In this document: piece after piece, positions 17,559 to 24,479 of the stretch
How the letters are laid out: each line of letters opens with the position of its first letter
Numbering within the stretch: the first letter of the stretch is position 1
Position numbers and translations under genes: made by a program
From: Clostridium_AW malenominatum
Lineage (GTDB): Bacteria > Bacillota > Clostridia > Clostridiales > Clostridiaceae
Direction of reading: 5' to 3'
Length of the DNA: 64,000 bases
NCBI RefSeq assembly: GCF_039521365.1
Contig: NZ_BAAACF010000001.1
Location: 992,001-1,056,000, forward strand
Notes under the pieces: model-generated
The model's database searches: none
Seen by the model: the letters and a program-made list of their open reading frames with translations, nothing else
Told to the model about the DNA's origin: nothing

Positions 17559-18500
17559 ATGGAAGGTATTAACTTAGGTTTTGAGTATTTTAAAAATTTT
17601 TCTGTTATATTTATAAGCATAATAATTGAAGCAATTCCATTTATATTATTAGGCTCCCTTGTATCTGCATTAATTCAAATCTTTGTATCACAAGAGTTTA
17701 TAGAGAAAATTATTCCTAGAAATAAGATTTTAGGATATATTGGAGCTGGATTAATGGGAATGGTATTTCCAGTGTGTGAATGTGCTATTGTCCCTATTGC
17801 TAGAAGACTTATGAAAAAGGGAGTTCCTGCAGGTGCTACCACAACTTTTATGTTAGCGGTGCCAATAGTAAATCCAGTAGTTTTGATGTCCACTTATTAT
17901 GCCTTCTATGATAAGCCTATTATAGTGTTATTAAGGGCTATGTTTGGGTTTTTAGTGGCAATTACCATAGGTTTTTTAATTGATTACGGAAGCTATAATA
18001 AAGAGAATCCAGCAAAAACAGAGAGCTTTGATAATGAAAGAGGATGTCTTTGTGGATGTGGTTTTGATAGAGTATATGGCAATTCTAAGTTCAAAAGTAT
18101 ACTAGAACACACAATAATAGAGTTTCAAGATATAAGTAAATATTTAATATTTGGAGCTTTTATATCCTCCATGTTTCAAATTACGGTACCACGAAACTCA
18201 ATAAAATCCATAGGATTAAACAATGTGTATTCAGTGATAATTATGATAGCTTTGGCATTTTTACTATCTATTTGTTCAGAAGCAGATGCTTTTATAGCTA
18301 AAACTTTTTCAGCACAGTTTACAACGGGTTCCATTATAGCATTTCTAGTTTTAGGACCTATGCTTGATATAAAGAATACATTAATGCTTATGGGCAATTT
18401 TAAAAGGGGATATGTGGCTAAAATAATAATCTATACATTAGGTTTATCTTTTATTATTGGATGTATAGTAAATTTTATGAGTAGATTTGGAGTGATATAG
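17559..18500 (+). CDS. UPF0718 (DUF318, YcgR/ArsP-like) permease
   Basis: A 313-residue polytopic protein with about eight hydrophobic helices. The family motif GMVFPVCECAIVPIARRL sits near residues 67-84 and is followed by GVPAGATTTFMLAVPIVNPV. A cytoplasmic or extracytoplasmic loop near 160-170 has GCLCGCGFDR, a possible metal-binding Cys cluster. A second CSEADAF motif occurs near 245. ArsP-like members export organoarsenicals; the YcgR-type members, with a TIGR03943 partner, are linked to metal homeostasis. The CobW genes upstream support metal transport; substrate is unproven. Confidence 0.87.
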   Translation: MEGINLGFEYFKNFSVIFISIIIEAIPFILLGSLVSALIQIFVSQEFIEKIIPRNKILGYIGAGLMGMVFPVCECAIVPIARRLMKKGVPAGATTTFMLAVPIVNPVVLMSTYYAFYDKPIIVLLRAMFGFLVAITIGFLIDYGSYNKENPAKTESFDNERGCLCGCGFDRVYGNSKFKSILEHTIIEFQDISKYLIFGAFISSMFQITVPRNSIKSIGLNNVYSVIIMIALAFLLSICSEADAFIAKTFSAQFTTGSIIAFLVLGPMLDIKNTLMLMGNFKRGYVAKIIIYTLGLSFIIGCIVNFMSRFGVI

Positions 18501-19238
18501 ATGAAGAGATTTAATTTTCATGAGTTAGTATGGTTCATTATACTGTCAGGTTTTACATTTTATTTTTACTATTTATTTTACACAGGGAAGATAGCTATGT
18601 ATATTGCTCCAAGAATGATGCTTTATGTGAAATTTTCCGTGGGAGTATTTCTAATACTATCCCTATATCAGTTTACTAAAATCTTTACGGTGCAAACAAG
18701 AAATAAGATTAATAAAAGTTATATTTTACTTTGGACTACCCTTGTTATTGGAATGACTTCATCTCAAATGGAATTAACCTCAAGCATTGCAGATAAAAGA
18801 GGGGTAAATATAAATATCAATAGAAGTGTATCAATGGGTACATCTAATGAAGATATTTATGACGAAGTCTTAATTGAATTTAATGATGATAATTATTTAG
18901 AAAGATTATATTCCATAGAAGAGAATATAGAAAAGTATAAGGGTAAAAGGGTATGTATTTCTGGATTCGTATTTAAGGACAAGGGGTTAAACCAGGGAGA
19001 ATTTGTTGTAGGAAGAATGGTTATGACATGTTGTGCGGCAGATTCTCAAATTATAGGTTTAGTAAGCAAGTGGGAGGAGAGTGAAAATTTAAAAACAGAT
19101 GAATGGGTGAGAATAGAGGGGGTTATTGAATCAATTTTATATAAAGAGCCATCAGGCAAAGAAATTGAGTTGCCTGCAATTAAAGTTGAAAAGTTAGAAA
19201 AAATAGATAGGCCTGATAATGTATATATATACTTTTAA
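18501..19238 (+). CDS. TIGR03943 (YcgQ/DUF1980) permease partner subunit
   Basis: The gene starts directly after the permease stop. Its 245-residue product has two N-terminal membrane helices (residues 10-30 and 38-58), a third at about 72-90, and a soluble C-terminal domain. That domain has the ISGFVFKD and MTCCAADSQIIGL segments characteristic of the family, with a Cys pair that could bind metal. These proteins nearly always pair with UPF0718 permeases. The operon 15948-19238 thus encodes two GTPases and a two-part permease. Confidence 0.87.
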   Translation: MKRFNFHELVWFIILSGFTFYFYYLFYTGKIAMYIAPRMMLYVKFSVGVFLILSLYQFTKIFTVQTRNKINKSYILLWTTLVIGMTSSQMELTSSIADKRGVNININRSVSMGTSNEDIYDEVLIEFNDDNYLERLYSIEENIEKYKGKRVCISGFVFKDKGLNQGEFVVGRMVMTCCAADSQIIGLVSKWEESENLKTDEWVRIEGVIESILYKEPSGKEIELPAIKVEKLEKIDRPDNVYIYF

Positions 19239-19259
19239 TATTTATTAATAAAAGGGGTC

Positions 19260-19296
19260 AGAAGGGGGAAGTGGTAGTTAAACACTTCCTTCTTCT
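19260..19296 (-). terminator. Hairpin at the 3' end of tyrS
   Basis: AGAAGGGGGAAGTG (19260-19273) pairs with CACTTCCTTCTTCT (19283-19296) with two G-U pairs. The tyrS stop codon lies in the loop and TTTT follows on the minus strand, giving a plausible intrinsic terminator that overlaps the coding end. Confidence 0.5.
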
Positions 19297-20513
19297 GCCT
19301 TTACTTTGATAAATTTTGACTTACCCACCTGAATAACAAAACTACTATTTGTATCTGATATTGTAAATGAATTAAACTTTTCTCCATCTATTTTTACAGC
19401 ATTTTGTGTAATAAGTCTTCTGGCTTCCCCGTTACTTTTAGTAATTCCACTCTTAGAGATGATCTTTACAAGGTCAATTTTTCCATCCTGTGCAAAGCAA
19501 TCAAGGGATAAGGTAAATTCATCTATATCCTCAGGAATAAGATTTTTTTGGAATACAGTCTTAAAATGTTCTTCAGCTATTTCTGCTTCCTTAGCACCAC
19601 AATATAAAGTTGTTATCTCTTTTGCAAGGCGCATTTTAACATCACGAGGGTTAGTTTCTGGGTTTTCAAGTTCTAGCTTAATTAATTCAACTTCATCTGG
19701 GTGAATATCTGTTGCCAGTTCAAAGTATTTAATAATAAGGTTGTCTGGAATAGTCATAGTTTTTTCATAAATTGTAACTGCATTTTCATATATACCGATG
19801 TAATTTCCAAGGCTTTTGCTCATTTTTTCAATGCCATCGGTACCTTCAAGCAATGGCATAAATAGGGCTACTTGACTCTCTTGACCAAAATCCTTTTGTA
19901 GCGTACGTCCCATAAGAATATTAAAAGTTTGGTCTGTGCCTCCCATTTCAATATCAGCTTTTAGTTCCACAGAATCATAGGCTTGCATTAATGGATAGAA
20001 AAATTCGTGTAGTCCAATAGGTTCGCTATTTTTATATCTTTTTTCAAAATCATCTCTTTCAAGTATCCTAGCAACAGTAACTTTCCCTGCAAGTTTTATT
20101 ACGTCTTCAAAATTCAGTTTTGACAACCACTGACTATTAAATTTAAGATCAGTCTTATTTCTATCAAGTATTTTAAAAATCTGTTCTTCATAGGTTTTTG
20201 CATTTTCCAGCACCTGCTCTGTAGTTAATGGTTTACGGGTTTTGCTTTTACCTGATGGGTCCCCAATTTTGCCTGTGAAATCTCCAATTATGATTACTGC
20301 ACGATGCCCTAAGTCCTGCATTTGCTTGATTTTACGCAGTACAACAGCATGGCCTAGATGTATATCTGGTGCAGAAGGATCAAGTCCAAGCTTAACTACA
20401 AGAGGACTATTCGCTTCAATGCTTTTTTGGAGCTTTCCCATTAAATTTTCGTCACTAACAACTTGGTTTACCCCTTTCATAATAATCTTAAACTGTTCTT
20501 GTGCACTTTTCAT
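19278..20513 (-). CDS. tyrS: Tyrosyl-tRNA synthetase
   Basis: The 411-residue class I synthetase charges tRNA-Tyr. It has the HIGH signature as HLGHA in APDIHLGHAV, the KMSKS loop as KMSKSLGNY, an ADIEMGGTDQTFN tyrosine-site segment, and a C-terminal S4 RNA-binding domain (KSNGEARRLITQNAVKIDG). The start at 20513 (MKSAQEQ) is preferred over an ATG nine bases upstream because AAAGG directly abuts the earlier codon but is properly spaced for this one. Expression is under a tyrosine T-box leader. Clostridia often carry two tyrS types; the long linker here suits the TyrZ-like group, but that is uncertain. Confidence 0.95.
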   Translation of the reverse strand: MKSAQEQFKIIMKGVNQVVSDENLMGKLQKSIEANSPLVVKLGLDPSAPDIHLGHAVVLRKIKQMQDLGHRAVIIIGDFTGKIGDPSGKSKTRKPLTTEQVLENAKTYEEQIFKILDRNKTDLKFNSQWLSKLNFEDVIKLAGKVTVARILERDDFEKRYKNSEPIGLHEFFYPLMQAYDSVELKADIEMGGTDQTFNILMGRTLQKDFGQESQVALFMPLLEGTDGIEKMSKSLGNYIGIYENAVTIYEKTMTIPDNLIIKYFELATDIHPDEVELIKLELENPETNPRDVKMRLAKEITTLYCGAKEAEIAEEHFKTVFQKNLIPEDIDEFTLSLDCFAQDGKIDLVKIISKSGITKSNGEARRLITQNAVKIDGEKFNSFTISDTNSSFVIQVGKSKFIKVKAEEGSV

Positions 20514-20545
20514 TACTATCATCCTTTCTAAAAATTAATTTGAAT

Positions 20546-20850
20546 ATAAAAAAGACCCCTGTTCTCTGCTCTATGCAGAGGACGGGAGTCTTGTGCTCAC
20601 GTGTTACCACCTCAAATTTATTTACACATCACTGTATAAACCTCATCAGGTACGGCACAAAAGTGCTTATACCCTAGCCATATAACGGTGGCACCCGGCA
20701 ACAGCCTACTAAGATATAAATCCTTTCAGTGCGCCACTCAGAGATGTATTCAAAATCTGTTTTCTGCCCCTCTCATCAACCGGTAGCTTTCTGTTGAAAA
20801 CGTATGATTTCTACTTCTTCTCATCGCAGTTTTGTTGTATGGTTGGTAGT
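20546..20850 (-). promoter_or_regulatory. T-box leader of tyrS (specifier UAC)
   Basis: Read on the minus strand, the leader has a K-turn-like GAGAAGAAGTAGAAA start near 20825, a stem I with the specifier loop GAATACATC (UAC at 20746-20748, a Tyr codon), and a T-box bulge variant GAGGTGGTAACAC at 20601-20613. A strong terminator hairpin plus T run (20548-20592: AAGACTCCCGTCCTCTGC pairing with GCAGAGAACAGGGGTCTT) follows. Uncharged tRNA-Tyr would favour the antiterminator and raise tyrS expression. Confidence 0.92.
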
Positions 20851-20988
20851 TTAGCATTAACATGATGAAATGTCAATAGTAAATTTAAAGTATAAGCTTT
20901 TATTTTAAACTACTAATTTGAAAATAGGTCTACTAAAATAAATTTTTTCATATTATTTAAAGATAAGATTTTATAGGAGAATGAATAC

Positions 20989-21456
20989 ATGAATTTCAAG
21001 AGTTATAAAGAGTTGATAAATAGAATGGAGCAAAACATATATCAACTTAAAAAGATTAGCTTTATGAGCTTTAATATTTATGAAAAAATGTTTTATGACA
21101 GCTTGATTAAAGAGGAGCGGTATAGAATTAAGGTTCTAAAAAATTTTATGTATAACATTAATGAAATGGACAACATATATAGAAAAAATGAAAATATGAG
21201 GCAACAAAGCTTTACTTTAGAAGAGCTTTTAAAATATGACGGCAAGAATGGTAATAAAGCTTATGTGGCTATTGATGGTGTAGTTTACGATGTAACTTAT
21301 AATGCGGCTTGGGCAGCTGGAACTCATTTTGGGCTTAAAGCTGGAAGGGATTTAACTAAAGAAATAAACGCTTGCCATAATAAAGAACAAATTCTAAAAG
21401 GGCTAGAGCAGGTTGGAATATTAAAAACTGAAGGGAGCAGTGAAAATGCTCAATAA
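20989..21456 (+). CDS. Cytochrome b5-like haem-binding protein next to hydrogenase
   Basis: The 155-residue protein has an alpha-helical charged N-terminal half (1-70) and a cytochrome b5-like domain from about residue 74: FTLEELLKYDGKNGNKAYVAIDG then VVYDVTYNAAW, as in the bacterial b5 family. Candidate axial ligands are His 113 (GTHFGLKAGRD) and His 130 (NACHN). There is no signal peptide or membrane helix, so it is cytoplasmic. Its last codons overlap the small-subunit gene, implying translational coupling and a role as electron partner or assembly factor for the hydrogenase. Haem binding is inferred from the fold. Confidence 0.82.
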   Translation: MNFKSYKELINRMEQNIYQLKKISFMSFNIYEKMFYDSLIKEERYRIKVLKNFMYNINEMDNIYRKNENMRQQSFTLEELLKYDGKNGNKAYVAIDGVVYDVTYNAAWAAGTHFGLKAGRDLTKEINACHNKEQILKGLEQVGILKTEGSSENAQ

Positions 21457-22330
21457 TATGTGTCCCGCAGTAAAGAATAAATACGCTACTGCTAAAGAAT
21501 TAGTTAAGAGAGCAGTTTCTCAAATAGAGATGAAAAATAAGAAAAAGATGAATTTAGTATGGATTGAGGCTGCTGGATGCTCTGGAAATATAATTTCTTT
21601 ACTAGATGGCTCTGGTCCAAATATGCAGTATTTTTTAACTGATATGGTGAACTTTAAATATAACAATAGCATTATGAAGGCTCAGGGAGAAGAGGCTCAG
21701 GAAGAGTTGCTAGCTACCCTTGATACGGAGTTTATTCTTATAGTGGATGGAGCTATATCAACTAAGGATAATGGAGTTTATAATATTGTAGCTAATTATA
21801 AAGGGGAAGGGATAACAGGAATGGAAGAAGTAAAAAGAGTTGCACTTAAAGCAAAGTATATACTTGCTGTAGGAACTTGTGCCTCCTATGGTGGAATTTC
21901 AGCAGCAAAGCCAAATCCTACTGGTTGCATAAGTGTTTTTGATTATTTAAAAAAAGAAATAAATCGTGAAGCTATAAGAGTGCCAGGCTGTCCAGCTCAC
22001 CCAGACTGGATTATGGGAACTATAGCTCAATTAATATTATTTGGGGATATAGAACTTGATGAAGATAGAAGGCCTGTTGATTTTTATAGAACGACCATAC
22101 ACGATATTTGCCCTAGAAGATCTTACTTTGAAAAAAGAATATTTGCAAAGTCAGTGGGAGAAAGAACCTGCATGTTTAAATTAGGATGTAGGGGACCTGT
22201 TACAAAAACGGATTGCCCTACTAGACAGTGGAATGATTATGTTAATTGGCCTATTGGAGACAATACTCCATGCATAGGATGTGCGTCTAAAGGTTTTCCA
22301 GATGGTATGGAGCCATTTGTGAGTATTTAA
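21446..22330 (+). CDS. [NiFe]-hydrogenase small (Fe-S) subunit
   Basis: The 294-residue subunit carries the relay Fe-S clusters. Start ATG 21446 is eight bases after AGGGAG; the GTG at 21440 is too close to that site. Cluster motifs seen: CSGN at 45-48 (proximal), GTCASYGGI, PGCPAHPDW, HDICPRR, and the CMFKLGCRGP/CP/PCIGC run near the C-terminus. There is no Tat signal, so the enzyme is cytoplasmic. The proximal CSGN replaces the usual CTGC, as in cyanobacterial HupS and related group 1h/2 enzymes, which suggests a high-affinity uptake-type hydrogenase. Overlaps the b5 gene by 11 bases. Confidence 0.93.
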   Translation: MLNNMCPAVKNKYATAKELVKRAVSQIEMKNKKKMNLVWIEAAGCSGNIISLLDGSGPNMQYFLTDMVNFKYNNSIMKAQGEEAQEELLATLDTEFILIVDGAISTKDNGVYNIVANYKGEGITGMEEVKRVALKAKYILAVGTCASYGGISAAKPNPTGCISVFDYLKKEINREAIRVPGCPAHPDWIMGTIAQLILFGDIELDEDRRPVDFYRTTIHDICPRRSYFEKRIFAKSVGERTCMFKLGCRGPVTKTDCPTRQWNDYVNWPIGDNTPCIGCASKGFPDGMEPFVSI

Positions 22331-22345
22331 TTTGGAGGGGATGAG

Positions 22346-23752
22346 GTGGCAGATAAGGTAGTTATTAATCCAGTTACTAGAATAAGTGGATATTTGCAGA
22401 TAACAGCTTATATAGAAAACAATAAGATTGTAGATGTAGAAAGCCAGGGTATGCTTTTTAGGGGATTTGAAAAGATGCTAAAAGGGAGATCTCCTCTTGA
22501 TGCTATTTATTTTACAGAAAGAATTTGTGGTATATGTTCTACAGCTCATTCTATGGCTTCTGCTAAGGCTCTTGAAAATGCTTATAATATTGTCCCAGAC
22601 AGAAATGAAGAAATGATTAGAGATGTACTCCATGGAAGTGAATTTTTGCAAAACCACTTAAGACATTTTTATCAATATGTTCTTCCTGATTATGTTAAGG
22701 GATTTAATATAAATCCGCTATATTCAATTACTCATGATGATTTTAGAATACCCAAAAAACAAAGTGAGAGGCTTATAGAAAACTATTTTTCCTCTTTAAA
22801 TTATAGTAGAAAAGCTCACGAGGCATTAGCTGTTTTAGGGGGAAAGGCTCCTCATAATCACGGGGTTTTTCCTGGAGGGGTTACCGTTAATATAACGGCT
22901 CAAAAAATTGTTCAGGTAAAGGCTTTGGTTACAGAAATTAGAGATTTTATTGAAAATAATATGATGGAGGACGTTTTTATATTATCAACTTATTATAATG
23001 ATTATTTTAATATAGGGAGAGGACCTGAAAATTTAATGACCTATGGACTATTTGACAATTATGGTGAAGATATTTATTATGTATCTCCCGGAGTTATCAT
23101 AAATGGTAAGAGAGAGGTTTTGGATATTAAAAATATAAATGAAAATATATATAAAGCTTGGTATAAGGCAAAGGAGAATACATTAAATATACAGGATAAT
23201 AATTGGGAGGTAGATCCTTTTAAAGAGGGGGCATATAGCTTTATAAAAGCTCCAAGGTATAAAGGATATGCAATGCAAGTGGGACCCTTGGCCAGAATGT
23301 ATATAAGTGGAGAGTATAGAGAAGGAATTTCAACTATGAATAGAATTGTATCAAGAGTATTAGAAGCTAAAAAAATTGCAAACAGTATGTTACAGCTTTT
23401 AGATAAAATAATACCTAAAGATAGTACTAATAAGGCCTATACATTGACTAAAAATGCCGTAGGATATGCCTTTATAGATACCACAAGGGGTTCTCTTGGA
23501 CATTATGTAAATATTGAAGAAAATCAGATTAAAAATTATACAATAATAACGCCTAGTACTTGGAATTTATCCCCTAGGGATTCTAATGGAATTTTTGGTG
23601 CTTTAGAGGAAGCACTTATTGGTACCCATGTGGATAATCCTAAGAATACTACTGAAATAGGAAGAATTGTTAGATCCTTTGATCCCTGTGTTTCCTGTGC
23701 AACTCATGTTTTAACCAAGGATTCTTCTACAATGAATATAAGGTTGGTGTAG
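22346..23752 (+). CDS. [NiFe]-hydrogenase large (catalytic) subunit
   Basis: The 468-residue subunit holds the Ni-Fe(CN)2CO site. The L1 motif ERICGICSTAH supplies Cys 61 and 64; the L2 motif DPCVSCATH supplies Cys 448 and 451, with His 454 as the cleavage point. A 14-residue tail (455-468) follows and should be removed by the protease encoded next. The GTG start is supported by GGAGGGGATGAG. HGGKAPHNHGVFPGG-type segment (GGKAPHNHGVFPGGV) is intact. The large and small subunits and protease are within 20 bases of each other. Function: reversible H2 oxidation, probably uptake. Confidence 0.95.
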   Translation: MADKVVINPVTRISGYLQITAYIENNKIVDVESQGMLFRGFEKMLKGRSPLDAIYFTERICGICSTAHSMASAKALENAYNIVPDRNEEMIRDVLHGSEFLQNHLRHFYQYVLPDYVKGFNINPLYSITHDDFRIPKKQSERLIENYFSSLNYSRKAHEALAVLGGKAPHNHGVFPGGVTVNITAQKIVQVKALVTEIRDFIENNMMEDVFILSTYYNDYFNIGRGPENLMTYGLFDNYGEDIYYVSPGVIINGKREVLDIKNINENIYKAWYKAKENTLNIQDNNWEVDPFKEGAYSFIKAPRYKGYAMQVGPLARMYISGEYREGISTMNRIVSRVLEAKKIANSMLQLLDKIIPKDSTNKAYTLTKNAVGYAFIDTTRGSLGHYVNIEENQIKNYTIITPSTWNLSPRDSNGIFGALEEALIGTHVDNPKNTTEIGRIVRSFDPCVSCATHVLTKDSSTMNIRLV

Positions 23753-23754
23753 GT

Positions 23755-24219
23755 ATGGGCAAGAAGATTTTAGCTATAGGAAATAGGATAATGAAAGATG
23801 ATGCTATTGGAGTGTTAATTGGCCAAGAACTAAGAAGTGATTTGGAGAGATTAGGATTTGAGGTTATATTAGGGGAAACTGATACGGACTACTCTTTAAG
23901 TTTTATAGAGAATGGAGATTTTATATTTATTTTAGATTGTACGTTGTATGGCATTGAACCAGGCAAAATTTCTATTTTAGATATTAATAATAAGGAAATT
24001 TTTTTTGAAAAGGGTTATTCTCAACATCAATTAAGCTTAATAAAACTTTTAAATAGCTATAATTTTCAAAATGTAACTGGCTATATTATTGGCATAGAGG
24101 GTGTTGATGTTGATTATGGAGAGGAGTTAAGCAAGGAGCTTTTAGAGAAATTTAATCATATAAAAAGTCAGGTATATCAGAATATAGTTTTAAAGGATTC
24201 TATACATAAGGGGGAGTAA
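23755..24219 (+). CDS. Hydrogenase maturation endopeptidase (HyaD/HycI family)
   Basis: The 154-residue protease removes the large-subunit tail after nickel insertion. Its N-terminus IGNRIMKDDAIGVL is the family GNxxxxDDxxG motif with a nickel-sensing Asp, and FIFILDCTLYGIEPG supplies the second acidic ligand. The usual third ligand His is seen in the YSQHQLSLIKLL segment (residue about 90), as in HxH-type HycI/HybD. It starts two bases after the large-subunit stop. Confidence 0.9.
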   Translation: MGKKILAIGNRIMKDDAIGVLIGQELRSDLERLGFEVILGETDTDYSLSFIENGDFIFILDCTLYGIEPGKISILDINNKEIFFEKGYSQHQLSLIKLLNSYNFQNVTGYIIGIEGVDVDYGEELSKELLEKFNHIKSQVYQNIVLKDSIHKGE

Positions 24220-24222
24220 AGA

Positions 24223-24477
24223 GTGCATGACTCATTTTTAATGCAAAATATTTCTTGTGAAATCAAAAAAATTTGTGACGAAAATAATTTAACTAGAGTG
24301 GATATAATAGAAATTTCATTTGGACATCAAAGTCACATCACTGAAAAACATCTTTTAGAACATCTTTTAGATTTAAATAAGGATGTTTTACATGAAAATA
24401 CTCAGGTGAAAGTAAGTTACGAAGATATGGATGAACTTACTGCTGTTATTAAAAAAATTCAGGGAGAAAAAGTATAG
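24223..24477 (+). CDS. hypA: Short HypA-like nickel-insertion protein lacking the zinc domain
   Basis: The GTG-initiated 84-residue protein starts MHDSFL, keeping His 2, the nickel ligand of HypA (normally MHE), and the VDIIEISFGHQSHITEKHLLEHL core that aligns with the HypA nickel-binding domain. HypA proteins are about 113 residues and have two CxxC pairs forming a zinc site; here Cys occurs only at 12 and 18 and there is no pair. The alignment is weak and the call rests also on position between the protease and hypF. It may be a minimal HypA, or a distinct maturation factor. Confidence 0.6.
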   Translation: MHDSFLMQNISCEIKKICDENNLTRVDIIEISFGHQSHITEKHLLEHLLDLNKDVLHENTQVKVSYEDMDELTAVIKKIQGEKV

Positions 24478-24479
24478 AT

